Both the position numbers and the translations under genes were made by a program. Source: Diplolepis rosae (taxonomy: Eukaryota; Arthropoda; Insecta; Hymenoptera; Diplolepididae). From it: a stretch of DNA of 64,000 nucleotides. Below the pieces are notes generated by a model. It ran no database searches. It saw only the letters and a list, made by a program, of their open reading frames with translations, and had not been told where the DNA came from. Below, piece by piece: positions 25,586 to 38,708 of the stretch. The DNA lies in NCBI GenBank assembly GCA_030998225.1, contig JAPYXD010000414.1, positions 61,106 to 125,105 on the forward strand, written 5' to 3'. Within the stretch, counting starts at the first letter, position 1. Every line of letters begins with the position of its first letter.

Positions 25586-26427
25586 CAGTTATTAAGAATC
25601 AGAGGTTTCGAAAAACCAGGAAATTAATTTTTCGTGAATTTCCACCTTAGCTGCATTTTACTTTCTATATCCACAAAAATGTGTTTAATTTTTACGACGC
25701 CGGGACCGTATTGAGTGCCTTTCCTTACAGAATTCTTCGAACACGTGGTAGGGGTTTGCTTTCCTTGGACGCTTGAGCACATAGAATTCTCAAGTGCCGG
25801 GGACATTAAAGTAAATTTTGACAGTGTATAACCCTTGGTGTTGGAACCTGACCTATCATGGAGAATGCTCTCCATATACGTCAAACTCTGAACACTTGTC
25901 TTCCTAAACACGAGTTGTTCCCAAATCAGTTTTTTTCTAGCCATGTGGCAGAGTGGTGGACTTACATCCGTCTGTCATTTCTGTGGTTTTTGAGAAAAAA
26001 AAAACATTTTTCTGTACCAATTGCAATGTTCTGATTGTTTTAACTTCAGTGTCCTTTACTTCTGGTGCAGGTGCATATGTGTGGTTTGCTGTGCGTGCTT
26101 TACCAAGGACCCACGTTATATTCTCCCGTGTGTTGTTTCTTTCTGGTTTGAAATAATTGTGTTTATATATGTGCCCTTGAGGGAGTGCGTTCCGCGGCCG
26201 CATTTTTCACGGTTCCTGTGGGAGAGGATTACTTGTTGGAGCAGTTTTTGGAACGGCCTGGTTCTTCACACCTAGAAACTCACTTACTCATAAGTTTTTC
26301 TGCATGTTTACTCTATTTTTAATTAATAAGCAAAAAGAAAAAAACAAAAAAAACACAACAAAAACCATATATTTCTTAATTGCATGTATTTGTTAATAAA
26401 TTTTTAAAGGTTACAATTAAGCTAATT
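25586..26427. other. Non-repetitive spacer between the two satellites
   Basis: About 840 bp that resembles neither satellite. It contains a minus-strand ATG frame of 106 codons (25,624-25,944) without recognisable domains, a 10-base A run near 25,995, overlapping CCGCGG and GCGGCCGC sites at 26,192-26,201, an A-rich tract (about 26,330-26,366) and AATAAA at 26,395-26,400. I recognise no protein family. It may be degraded transposon sequence or ordinary intergenic DNA. Confidence 0.6.
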
Positions 26428-26468
26428 GGCACTGAAGAGGGCCCAAATCTGTGGCCGAAACGTTTGCC
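26428..26468 (+). ncRNA. Hammerhead-ribozyme-like motif, minimal type I
   Basis: The conserved core elements are in order: CTGAAGA (26,432-26,438, matching CUGANGA), then GAAA (26,457-26,460). Stem I can form between GGCA (26,428-26,431) and TGCC (26,465-26,468), directly flanking the core. Stem II can form between GGCC (26,440-26,443) and GGCC (26,453-26,456) with a 9-nt loop, leaving G26439 bulged; a register without the bulge pairs less well. Stem III would be the palindrome ACGT (26,460-26,463), too short to close within one molecule, followed by GTT as the cleavage triplet (NUH), with cleavage after T26464. Such near-absent stem III hammerheads are known in retroelements and may act as dimers. 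Activity is inferred, not shown. Confidence 0.45.
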
Positions 26469-26477
26469 TTCCTAATG

Positions 26478-26499
26478 TTTATGTCCTCGATGACATAAA
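26478..26499 (+). other. Perfect 8-bp inverted repeat
   Basis: TTTATGTC (26,478-26,485) pairs with GACATAAA (26,492-26,499) around the loop CTCGAT. In RNA the stem could extend by a G-U and a U-A pair. It lies 9 bp after the hammerhead-like motif and 30 bp before AATAAA, so it may be part of the same terminal structure. Confidence 0.6.
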
Positions 26500-29400
26500 T
26501 AATTAGAAACTAAGCTGACCCCAAGCCAAAATAAATATTACAGAGTTATTTTTTGAATTGGGGTTTTTCGATTTATTCTTTTATAACTTTATTCAGTTTT
26601 TATATGCGCTTTTCATATTCATTCTTCGACAAATGCTAAGATTTGTAAATTTGACTTTTCGAGCATATGCAGACGCCATTCAATGTAAATTCAGATTTTA
26701 TGATACTACATGCTTAATCTGACATACACTATTCGACAATCTGAAATTTACATTTCGCAATTAATAATACATTAAGTGAAAACCTGATCAAATGTAGGTT
26801 GTTGAATTTGACGTAATTCATGTTTATAGGCGCGCTGAATGACAATCACGAACGATTTCCAAAAATGTGATATGTTTCAAAAAGACTATAAAAGTAGCTG
26901 CAACCATAAATACTATATTGTGCAAACGGCTTTTCTACTAGAAAACAATGTTAGTGAAATTTAAATTAAACTGTTGATTCGTTGCGAAGAAATACAATGT
27001 TATTTTTTGAAACGGGGTTTTCCGATTTATCCATTTATAACTTTATTCAGTTTTTATATGTGCTTTTCATATTCATTCTTCGACAAATGCTAAGATTTGT
27101 AAATTTGTCTTTTCGAGTATATGCATACGCCATTGAATGTAAATTGAGATTTTATGATACTACATGCTTAATCAGACATGCACTATTCGATAATCTGAAA
27201 TTTACATTTCGCAATTAATAATACATGAAGTGAAGAACTGATCAAATGTAGGTTGTTGAATTTGACGTAAATCATGTTTATCGGCACGCTGAATGACAAT
27301 TACCAAACATTTACAAAAACGTGATATGTTTCAAAAAGACTATAAAAGCAGCCGGAACTGTATGTTGCAAACGGCTTTTCTGCTAGAAAACAATGTTAGT
27401 GAAATTTAATTTAAACTGTTGATTCGTTGCGCAGAAATACAATGTTATTTTTTGAAATGGGGTTTTTCGATTTATTCTTTAATAACTTTATTCAGTTTTT
27501 ATACATGCTTTTCATATTCATTCTGCGACAAATGCTAACATTTGTAAATTTGACTTTTCGAGCATATGCATACGCCATTGAATGTAAATTCAGATTTTAT
27601 GATACTACATGCTTAATCTGACATGCACTATTCGATAATCTGAAATTTACATTTCTCAATTAATAATACATGAAGTGAAGAACTGATCAAATGTAGGTTG
27701 TTGACTATGACGTAAATCATGTTTATCGGCGCGCTGAGTGACAATCACCAAACATTTCCAAAAACGTGATATGTTTCAAAAAGACTATAAAAGGAGCCGG
27801 AACTGTATGTTGCAAACGGCTTTTCTGCTAGAAAACAATGTCAGTGAAATTTAATTTGAACGGTTGATTCGTTGCGAAGAAATACAATGTTATTTTTTGA
27901 ATGGGGGTTTTTCGATTTATTCTTTTATAACTTTATTCAGTTTTTATATGCGCTTTTCATATTCATTCTTCGACAAATGCTAAGATTTGTAAATTTGACT
28001 TTTCCAGCATATGCAGACGCCATTGAATGTAAATTCAGATTTTATGATACTACATGCTTAATCTGACATACACTATTCGACAATCTGAAATTTACATTTC
28101 GCAAATAATAATACATTAAGTGAAGACCTGATCAAATGTAGGTTGTTGAATTTGACGTAATTCATGTTTATAGGCGCGCTGAATGACAATCACCAACGAT
28201 TTCCAAAAATGTGATATGTTTCAAAAAGACTATAAAAGTAGCCGGAAACATAAATACTATATTGTGCAAACGGCTTTTCTGCTGGAAAACAATGTCAGTG
28301 AAATTTAATTTAAACTGTTGATTCCTTGCGAAGAAATACAATGTTATTTTTTGAAATGGGGTTTTTCGATTTATCCATTTATAACTTTATTCAGTTTTTA
28401 TATGTGCTTTTCATATTCATTCTTCGACAAATGCTAACATTTGTAAATTTGACTTTTCGAATATACGCAAACGTCATTGAATGTAAATTGAGATTTTATT
28501 TTACTACATACTTAATCTGACATACACTATTCGACAATCTGAAATTTACATTTCGCAATTAATAATACATTAAGTGAAAACCTGATCAAATGTAGGTTGT
28601 TGAATTTGACGTAATTCATGTTTATAGGCGCGCTGAATGACAATCACGAACGATTTCCAAAAATGTGATATGTTTCAAAAAGACTATAAAAGTAGCTGCA
28701 ACCATAAATACTATATTGTGCAAACGGCTTTTCTACTAGAAAACAATGTTAGTGAAATTTAATTTAAACTGTTGATTCGTTGCGCAGAAATACAATGTTA
28801 TTTTTTGAAATGGGGTTTTTCGATTTATTCTTTAATAACTTTATTCAGTTTTTATACATGCTTTTCATATTCATTCTGCGACAAATTCTAACATTTGTAA
28901 ATTTGACTTTTCGAGCATATGCATACGCCATTGAATGTAAATTGAGATTTTATGATACTACATGCTTAATCTGACATGCACTATTCGATAATCTGAAATT
29001 TACATTTCTCAATTAATAATACATGAAGTGAAGAACTGATCAAATGTATGTTGTTGACTATGACGTAAATCTTGTTTATCGGCGCGCTGAATGACAATTA
29101 CCAAACATTTCCAAAAACGTGATATGTTTCAAAAAGACTATAAAAGTAGCCGGAACTGTATGTTGCAAACGGCTTTTCTGCTAGAAAACAATGTCAGTGA
29201 AATTTAATTTGAACTGTTGATTCGTTGCGTAGAAATACAATTTTATTTTTTGAAATGGGGTTTTTCGATTTATCCATTTATAACTTTATTCAGTTTTTAT
29301 ATGTGCTTTTCATATTCCTTCTTCGACAAATGCTAAGATTTGTAAATTTGACTTTTCGAGTATATGCATACGACATTGAATGTAAATAGAGATTTAATGA

Positions 29401-32400
29401 TACTACATACTTAATCAGACATGCACTATTCGATAATCAGAAATTTACATTTCTGAATTTAATAAATTGAGTGAAGAACTGATAAAATGTAGGTTGTTGA
29501 CTTTCACGTAAATCATGTTCATAGACGCGCTGAATGACAATCACCAACGATTTCCCAAAACGTGATATGTTTCAAAAAGACTATAAAAGTAGCCGGAACT
29601 GTATGGTGCAAACGGCTTTTCTGATAGAAAACAATGTTAGTGAAATTTAATTTAAACTGTTGATTCGTTACGAAGAAATACAATGTTACTTTTTGAATTG
29701 GCGTTTTTCGATTTATTCTTTTATAACTTTATTCAGTTTTTATATGCGCTTTTCATATTCATTCTTCGACAAATGCTAAGATTTGTAAATTTGACTTTTC
29801 GAGCATATGCTTACGCCATTGAATGTAAATTCAGATATTATGATACTACATGCTTAATCAGACATGCACTATTCGATAATCTGAAATTTACATTTCGCAA
29901 TTAATAATACATGAAGTGAAGAACTGATCAAATGTAGGTTGTTGAATTTGACGTAAATCATGTTTATCGGCGCGCTGAATGACAATTACCAAACATTTAC
30001 AAAAACGTGATATGTTTCAAAAAGACTATAAAAGTAGCCGGAACTGTTTGGTGCAAACGGCTTTTCTGCTAGAAAACAATGTTAGTGAAATTTAATTTAA
30101 ACTGTTGATTCGTTGCGAAGAAATACAATGTTATTTTTTGAATTGGGGTTTTTCGATTTATTCTTTTATAACTTTATTCAGTTTTTATATGCGCTTTTCA
30201 TATTCATTCTTCGACAAATGCTAAGATTTGTAAATTTGACTTTTCGAGCATATGCATACGCCATTGAATGTAAATTCAGATTTTATGATACTACATGCTT
30301 AATCTGACATGCACTATTCGATAATCTGAAATTTACATTTCTCAATTAATAATACATGAAGTGAAGAACTGATCAAATGTAGGTTGTTGAATTTGACGTA
30401 AATCATGTTTATCGGCACGCTGAATGACAATTACCAAACATTTACAAAAACGTGATATGTTTCAAAAAGACTATAAAAGTAGCCGGAACTGTATGTTGCA
30501 AACGGCTTTTCTGTTAGAAAACAATATAATGTAATTTAATATAAACAGTTGATTCGCTGCGAAGAAATACAATGTTATTTTTTGAAATGGGGTTTTTCGA
30601 TTTATTCTTTTATAACTTTATTCAGTTTTTATATGTGCTTTTCATATTCATTCTGCGACAAACACTAACATTTGTAAATTCGACTTTTCGAATATATGCA
30701 AACGCCATTGAATATAAATTGAGATTTTATGATACTACATGCTTAATCTGACATGCACTATTCGAAAATCTGAAATTTACATTTCTCAATTAATAAGACA
30801 TTAAGTAACGAACTGATCAAATCAAGGTTGTTGAATTTGACCTAAATCATGTTTATAGACGCGCTGAATGACAGTCACCAACGATTTCCGAAAACGTGAT
30901 ATGTTTCAAAAAGACCATAAAAGTAGCCGTAACGATAAATAGTATATGCTGCAAACGGCTTTTCTGTTAGAAAACAATATTAGTGTAATTTAATTTAAAC
31001 AGTTGATTCGCTGCGAAGAAATACAATGTTATTTTTTGAAATGGGGTTTTTCGATTTATTCTTTTATAACTTTATTCAGTTTTTATATGTGCTTTTCATA
31101 TTCATTCTGCGACAAACACTAACATTTGCAAATTCGACTTTTCGAATATACGCAAACGACATTGAATGTAAATAGAGATTTAATGATACTACATACTTAA
31201 TCAGACATGCACTATTCGATAATCAGAAATTTACATTTCTGAATTTAATAAATTGAGTGAAGAACTGATAAAATGTAGGTTGTTGACTTTCACGTAAATC
31301 ATGTTCATAGACGCGCTGAATGACAATCACCAACGATTTCCGAAAACGTGATATGGTTCAAAAAGACTATAAAAGTAGCCGGAACTGTATGGTGCAAACG
31401 GCTTTTCTACTAGAAAATAGTGTTAGTGACATTTAATTTAAACTGTTGATTCGTTGCGAAGAAATACAATGTTATTTTTTGAAACGGGGTTTTTCGATTT
31501 ATTTATTTATAAATTTATTCAGTTTTTATATGTGCTTTTCATATTCATTCTTCGACAAATGCTAAGATATGTAAATTTGACTTTTCGAGTATATGCATAC
31601 GCCATTGAATGCAAATTCAGATTTTATGATACTACATGCTTAATCTGACATGCACTATTCGATAATCTGAAATTTACATTTCTCAAATAATAATACATTA
31701 AGTGAAGAACTGATCAAATGTAGGTTGTTGAATTTGACGTGAATCAGGTTTATCGGCGCGCTGACTGACAATCACCAACGATTTCCAAAAACGTGATATG
31801 TTTCAAAAAGACTATGAAAGTAGCCGGAACTGTATGTTGCAAACGGCTTTTCTGCTAGAAAATAGTGTTAGTGACATCTAATTTAAACTGTTGATTCGTT
31901 GCGAAGAAATACAATGTTATTTTTTGAAATGGGGTTTTTCTATTTACTCTGTTATAATTTTATGCAGTTTTTATATGTGCTTTTCATATTCATTCTGCGA
32001 CAAATGGTGACATTTTTAAATTTGACTTTTCGAATATACGCAAACGCCATTGAATGTAAATTGAGATTTTATGATACTACATGCTTAATCTGACATGCAC
32101 TATTCGACAATCTGAAATTTACATTTCGCAATTAATAATACATTAAGTGAAGACCTGATCAAATGTAGGTTGTTGAATTTGATGTAATTCATGTTTATAG
32201 GCGCGCTGAATGACAATCACCAACGATTTCCAAAAACGTGCTATGTTTCAAAAGGACTATAAAAGTAGCCGGAACGAAAAATACTATATTGTGCGAACGG
32301 CCTTTTTACTAGAAAACAATGTAAGTGAAATTTAATTTAAAATGTTGATTCGTTGCGAAGAAATACAATGTTATTTTTTGAAATGGGGTTTTTCCATTTA

Positions 32401-32449
32401 TTCATTTATAACTTTATTCAGTTTTTATATGTGCTTTTCATATTCATTC

Positions 32450-35400
32450 GGCGACAAATGGTGACATTTTTAAATTTGACTTTTCGAATATACGCAAAGG
32501 CCATTGAATGTAAATTGAGATTTTATTTTACTTCATACTTAATCTGACATACACTATTCGATACTCAGAAATTTACATTTCTCAATTAATAATACATGAA
32601 GTGAAGAACTGATCAAATGTAGGTTGTTGACTATGACGTAAATCATGTTTATCGGCGCGCTGAGTGACAATCACCAAACATTTCCAAAAACGTGATATGT
32701 TTCAAAAAGACTATAAAAGTAGCCGGAACTGTATGTTGCAAACGGCTTTTCTGCTAGAAAACAATGTCAGTGAAATTTAATTTGAACTGTTGATTCGTTG
32801 CGAAGAAATACAATGTTATTTTTTGAATTGGGGTTTTTCGATTTATTCTTTTATAACTTTATTCAGTTTTTATATGTGCTTTTCATATTCATTCTTCGAC
32901 AAATGCTAAGATTTGTAAATTTGACTTTTCGAGCATATGCATACGCCATTGAATGTAAATTCAGATTTTATGATACTACATGCTTAATCTGACATGCACT
33001 ATTCGACAATCTGAAATTTACATTTCGCAATTAATAATACATTAAGTGAAGACCTGATCAAATGTAGGTTGTTGAATTTGACGTAATTCATGTTTATAGG
33101 CGCGCTGAATGACAATCATCAACGATTTCCAAAAACGTGCTATGTTTCAAAAGGACTATAAAAGTAGCCGGAACGAAAAATACTATATTGTGCAAACGGC
33201 CTTTTTACTAGAAAACAATGTAAGTGAAATTTAATTTAAAATGTTGATTCGTTGCGAAGAAATACAATGTTATTTTTTGAAATGGGGTTTTTCCATTTAT
33301 TCATTTATAACTTTATTCAGTTTTTATATGTGCTTTTCATATTCATTCTTCGACAAATGCTAAGATTTGTAAATTTGACTTTTCGAGCATATGCATACGA
33401 CATTGCATGTAAATTGAGATTTTATGATACTACATGCTTAATCTGACATGCACTATTCGATAATCTGAAATTTACATTTCTCAATTAATAATACATGAAG
33501 TGAAGAACTGATCAAATCAAGGTTGTTGAATTTGACCTAAATCATGTTTATAGACGCGCTGAGTGACAGTCACCAACGATTTCCGAAAACGTGATATGTT
33601 TCAAAAAGACCTTAAAAGTAGCCGTAACGATAAATAGTATATGCTGCAAACGGCTTTTCTGTTAGAAAACAATATTAGTGTAATTTAATTTAAACTGCTG
33701 ATTCGCTGCGAAGAAATACAATGTTATTTTTTGAAATGGGGTTTTTCGATTTATTCTTTAATAACTTTATTCAGTTTATATATGCGCTTTTCATATTCAT
33801 TCTGCGACAAACACTAACATTTGCAAATTCGACTTTTCGAATTTATGCAAACGACATTGAATGTAAATAGAGATTTAATGATACTACATACTTAATCTGA
33901 CATGCACTATTCGAGAATCTGAAATTTACATTTCTCAATTAATAAGACATTAAGTAAAGAACTGATCAAATCAAGGTTGTTGAATTTGACCTAAATCATG
34001 TTTATAGACGCGCTGAATGACAGTCACCAACGATTTCCGAAAACGTGATATGTTTCAAAAAGTCCATAAAAGTAGCCGTAACGATAAATAGTATATGCTG
34101 CAAACGGCTTTTCTGTTAGAAAACAATATTAGTGTAATTTAATTTAAACAGTTGATTCGCTGCGAAGAAATACAATGTTATTTTTTGAAATGGGGTTTTT
34201 CGATTTATTCTTTTATAACTTTATTCAGTTTTTATATGTGCTTTTCATATTCATTCTGCGACAAACACTAACAATTGCAAATTCGACTTTTCGAATATAT
34301 GCAAACGACATTGAATGTAAATAGAGATTTAATGATACTACATACTTAATCAGACATGCACTATTCGATAATCAGAAATTTACATTTCTGAATTTAATAA
34401 ATTGAGTGAAGAACTGATAAAATGTAGGTTGTTGACTTTCACGTAAATCATGTTCATAGACGCGCTGAATGACAATCACCAACGATTTCCAAAAACGTGA
34501 TATGTTTCAAAAAGACTATAAAAGTAGCCGGAACTGTATGTTGCAAACGGCTTTTCTGCTAGAAAACAATGTTAGTGAAATTTAATTTAAACTGTTGATT
34601 CGTTGCGCAGAAATACAATGTTATTTTTTGAAATGGGGTTTCTCGATTTATCTATTTTTAACTTTATTCAGTTTTTATATGTGCTTTTCATATTCATTCT
34701 GCGACAAATACTAACATTTGGAAATTTGACTTTTCGAGCATATGCTTACGCCATTGAATGTAAATTGATATTTTATTTTACTTCTTACTTAATCTGACAT
34801 ACACTATTCGATACTCAGAAATTTACATTTCTCAATTCAATGAATTGAGTGAAGAACTGATAATATGTAGGTTGTTGACTTTCACGTAAATCATGATCAT
34901 AGACGCGCTGAATGACAATCACCAACGATTTCCAAAAACGTGATATGTTTCAAAAAGACTATAAAAGTAGCCGGAACTGTATGTTGCAAACGGCTTTTCT
35001 GCTAGAAAACAATGTTAGTGAAATTTAATTTAAACTGTTGATTCGTTGCGCAGAAATACAATGTTATTTTTTGAAATGGGGTTTTTCGATTTATTCTTTA
35101 ATAACTTTATTCAGTTTTTATACATGCTTTTCATATTCATTCTGCGACAAATGCTAACATTTGTAAATTTGACTTTTATAGTATATGCATACGTCATTGA
35201 ATGTAAATTGAGATTTTATTTTACTACATACTTAATCTGACATACACTATTCGACAATCTGAAATTTACATTTCGCAATTAATAATACATTAAGTGAAGA
35301 CCTGATCAAATGTAGGTTGTTGAATTTGACGTAATTCATGTTTATAGGCGCGCTGAATGACAATCACAAAACATTTCCAAAAACGTGACATGTTTCAAAA

Positions 35401-38400
35401 AGACTATAAAAGTAGCCGGAACTGTATGTTGCAAACGGCTTTTCTGCTAGAAAACAATGTTAGTGAAATTTAATTTAAACTGTTGATTCGTTGCGAAGAA
35501 ATACAATGTTATTTTTTGAAATGGGGTTTTTCTATTTATTCTGTTATAATTTTATTCAGTTTTTATATGTGCTTTTCATATTCATTCTGCGACAAATGGT
35601 GACATTTTTAAATTTGACTTTTCGAATATACGCAAACGCCATTGAATGTAAATTGAGATTTTATTTTACTTCATACTTAATCTGACATACACTATTCGAT
35701 ACTCAGAAATTTACATTTCTCAATTAATAATACATGAAGTGAAGAACTGATCAAATGTAGGTTGTTGACTATGACGTAAATCATGTTTATCGGCACGCTG
35801 AGTGACAATCACCAAACATTTCCAAAAACGTGATATGTTTCATAAAGACCATAAAAGTAGCCGGAACTGTATGTTGCAAACGGCTTTTCTTCTAGAAAAC
35901 AATGTCAGTGAAATTTAATTTGAACTGTTGATTCGTTGCGAAGAAATACAATGTTATTTTTTGAATTGGGGTTTTTCGATTTATTCTTTTATAACTTTAT
36001 TCAGTTTTTATATGCGCTTTTCATATTCATTCTTCGACAAATGCTAAGATTTGTAAATTTGACTTTTCGAGCATATGCAGACGCCATTCAATGTAAATTC
36101 AGATTTTATGATACTACATGCTTAATCTGACATACACTATTCGACAATCTGAAATTTACATTTCGCAATTAATAATACATTAAGTGAAGACCTGATCAAA
36201 TGTAGGTTGTTGAATTTGACGTAATTCATGTTTATAGGCGCGCTGAATGACAATCACCAACGATTTCCAAAAACGTGCTATGTTTCAAAAGGACTATAAA
36301 AGTAGCCGGAACAAAAAATACTATATTGTGCAAACGGCCTTTTTACTAGAAAACAATGTAAGTGAAATTTAATTTAAAATGTTGATTCGTTGCGAAGAAA
36401 TACAATGTTATTTTTTGAAATGGGGTTTTTCCATTTATTCATTTATAACTTTATTCAGTTTTTATATGTGCTTTTCATATTCATTCTTCGACAAATGCTA
36501 AGATTTGTAAATTTGACTTTTCGAGCATACGCATACGCCATTGAATGTAAATTCAGATTTTATGATACTACATGCTTAATCTGACATGCACTATTCGATA
36601 ATCTGAAATTTACATTTCTCAATTAATAATACATGAAGTGAAGAACTGATCAAATGTAGGTTGTTGACCATGACGTAAATCATGTTTATCGGCGCGCTGA
36701 ATGACAATCACCAACGATTTCCAAAAACGTGATATGTTTCAAAAAGACTATAAAAGTAGCCGGAACTGTATGTTGCAAACGGCTTTTCTGCTAGAAAACA
36801 ATGTCAGTGAAATTTAATTTAAAATGTTGATTCGTTGCGAAGAAATACAATGTTATTTTTTGAAATGGGGTTTTTCCATTTATTCATTTATAACTTTATT
36901 CAGTTTTTATATGTGCTTTTCATATTCATTCTTCGACAAATGCTAAGATTTGTAAATTTGACTTTTCGAGCATACGCATACGCCATTGAATGTAAATTCA
37001 GATTTTATGATACTACATGCTTAATCTAACATACACTATTCGACAATCTGAAATTTACATTTCGCAATTAAAAATACATTAAGTGAAGACCTGATCAAAT
37101 GTAGGTTGTTGAATTTGACGTAATTCATGTTTATCGGCGCGCTGAATGACAATCACCAACGATTTCCAAAAACGTGATATGTTTCTAAAAGACTATGAAA
37201 GTAGCCGGAACTGTATGTTGCAAACGGCTTTTCTGCTAGAAAACAATGTTAGTGAAATTTAATTTAAACTGTTGATTCGTTGCGAAGAAATACAATGTTA
37301 TTTTTTGAAATGGGGTTTTTCTATTTATTCTGTTATAATTTTATTCAGTTTTTATATGTGCTTTTCATATTCATTCGGCGACAAATGGTGACATTTTTAA
37401 ATTTGACTTTTCGAATATACGCAAACGCCATTGAATGTAAATTGAGATTTTATTTTACTTCATACTTAATCTGACATACACTATTCGATACTCAGAAATT
37501 TACATTTCTCAATTAATAATACATGAAGTGAAGAACTGATCAAATGTAGGTTGTTGACTATGACGTAAATCATGTTTATCGGCGCGCTGAGTGACAATCA
37601 CCAAACATTTCCAAAAACGTGATATGTTTCAAAAAGACTATAAAAGTAGCCGGAACTGTATGTTGCAAGCGGCTTTTCTGCTAGAAAACAATGTCAGTGA
37701 AATTTAATTTAAAATGTTGATTCGTTGCGAAGAAATACAATGTTATTTTTTGAAATGGGGTTTTTCCATTTATTCATTTATAACTTTATTCAGTTTTTAT
37801 ATGTGCTTTTCATATTCATTCTTCGACAAATGCTAAGATTTGTAAATTTGACTTTTCGAGCATACGCATACGCATTGGATTGTAACTTCAGATTTTATGA
37901 TACTACATGCTTAATCGGACATACACTATTCGACAATCTGAAATTTACATTTCGCAATTAAAAATACATTAAGTGAAGACCTGATCAAATGTAGGTTGTT
38001 GAATTTGACGTAAATCATGTTTATCGGCGCGCTGAATGACAATCACCAATGATTTCCAAAACGTGATATGTACCAAAAAGACTATAAAAGTAGCCGGAAC
38101 TGTATGTTGCAAGCGGCTTTTCTGCTAGAAAACAATGTCAGTGAAATTTAATTTGAACTGTTGATTCGTTGCGAAGAAATACAATGTTATTTTTTGAAAT
38201 GGGGTTTTTCGATTTATTCTTTTATAACTTTATTCAGTTTTTATATGTGCTTTTCGTATTCATTCAACGACAAATGCTAACATTTGCAAATTTGACTTTT
38301 CGAGTATATGCATACGACATTGAATGTAAATAGAGATTTAATGATACTACATACTTAATCAGACATGCACTATTCGATAATCAGAAATTTACATTTCTGA

Positions 38401-38708
38401 ATTTAATAAATTGAGTGAAGAACTGATAAAATGTAGGTTGTTGACTTTCACGTAAATCATGTTCATAGACGCGCTGAATGACAATCACCAACGATTTCCG
38501 AAAACGTGATATGTTTCAAAAAGACTATAAAAGTAGCCGGAACTGTATGTTGCAAACGGCTTTTCTGCTAGAAAACAATGTTAGTGAAATTTAATTTAAA
38601 CTGTTGATTCGTTGCGAAGAAATACAATGTTATTTTTTGAAATGGGGTTTTTCTATTTATTCTGTTATAATTTTATTCAGTTTTTATATGTGCTTTTCAT
38701 ATTCATTC
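32450..38708 (+). repeat. 14-monomer higher-order repeat, copy 1 (6,259 bp)
   Basis: Unit starts at 32,353, 32,798, 33,252, 33,706, 34,160, 34,603, 35,046, 35,491, 35,936, 36,390, 36,835, 37,280 and 37,725 each have a partner exactly 6,259 bp downstream. Unit lengths are the same until the last two units (444 bp at 37,725 versus 456 bp at 43,984). Private variants agree, for example AAACTGCTGATTCGCTGCG near 33,690 and 39,949, and GACGCCATTCAATG near 36,070 and 42,329. The match begins inside the unit at 32,353: its first part (CCATTTATTCATTTATAAC) differs from the partner (CTATTTATTCTGTTATAAT), but both agree from CATTCGGCGACAAATGG. Confidence 0.85.

Larger units (their letters stand above)
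26395..26540 (+). mobile_element. Possible retroelement terminus (Penelope-like?)
   Basis: This stretch combines a hammerhead-like motif (26,428-26,468), a perfect 8-bp hairpin (26,478-26,499) and AATAAA at 26,530-26,535, ending where satellite array 2 begins. Hammerhead motifs with a minimal stem III are known from the terminal repeats of Penelope-like retroelements, and that family knowledge is the basis for the call. No reverse transcriptase or endonuclease coding sequence is visible, so at most a terminal fragment or non-autonomous derivative is present. Confidence 0.35.

Noticed and set aside
25624..25944. Minus-strand ATG frame of 106 codons beginning MARKKLIWEQ in the spacer
   Set aside because: No recognisable domain, membrane segment or conserved motif. 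It ends without a clear gene context, lies in a decayed satellite margin, and an overlapping frame at 25,937-26,203 on the same strand is equally open. Length alone is weak evidence; a protein search finding homologues would revive it.
25946..25956. tRNA gene suggested by the A-box match TGGCAGAGTGG
   Set aside because: No cloverleaf can be drawn: the D-stem does not close, no acceptor stem pairs, and no GGTTCRANYCC B box follows at the right distance.
25937..26275. Three further overlapping frames of 67-88 codons on both strands in the spacer
   Set aside because: They overlap each other on opposite strands, the two plus-strand ones lack an ATG start, and their composition looks random. None resembles a known family.
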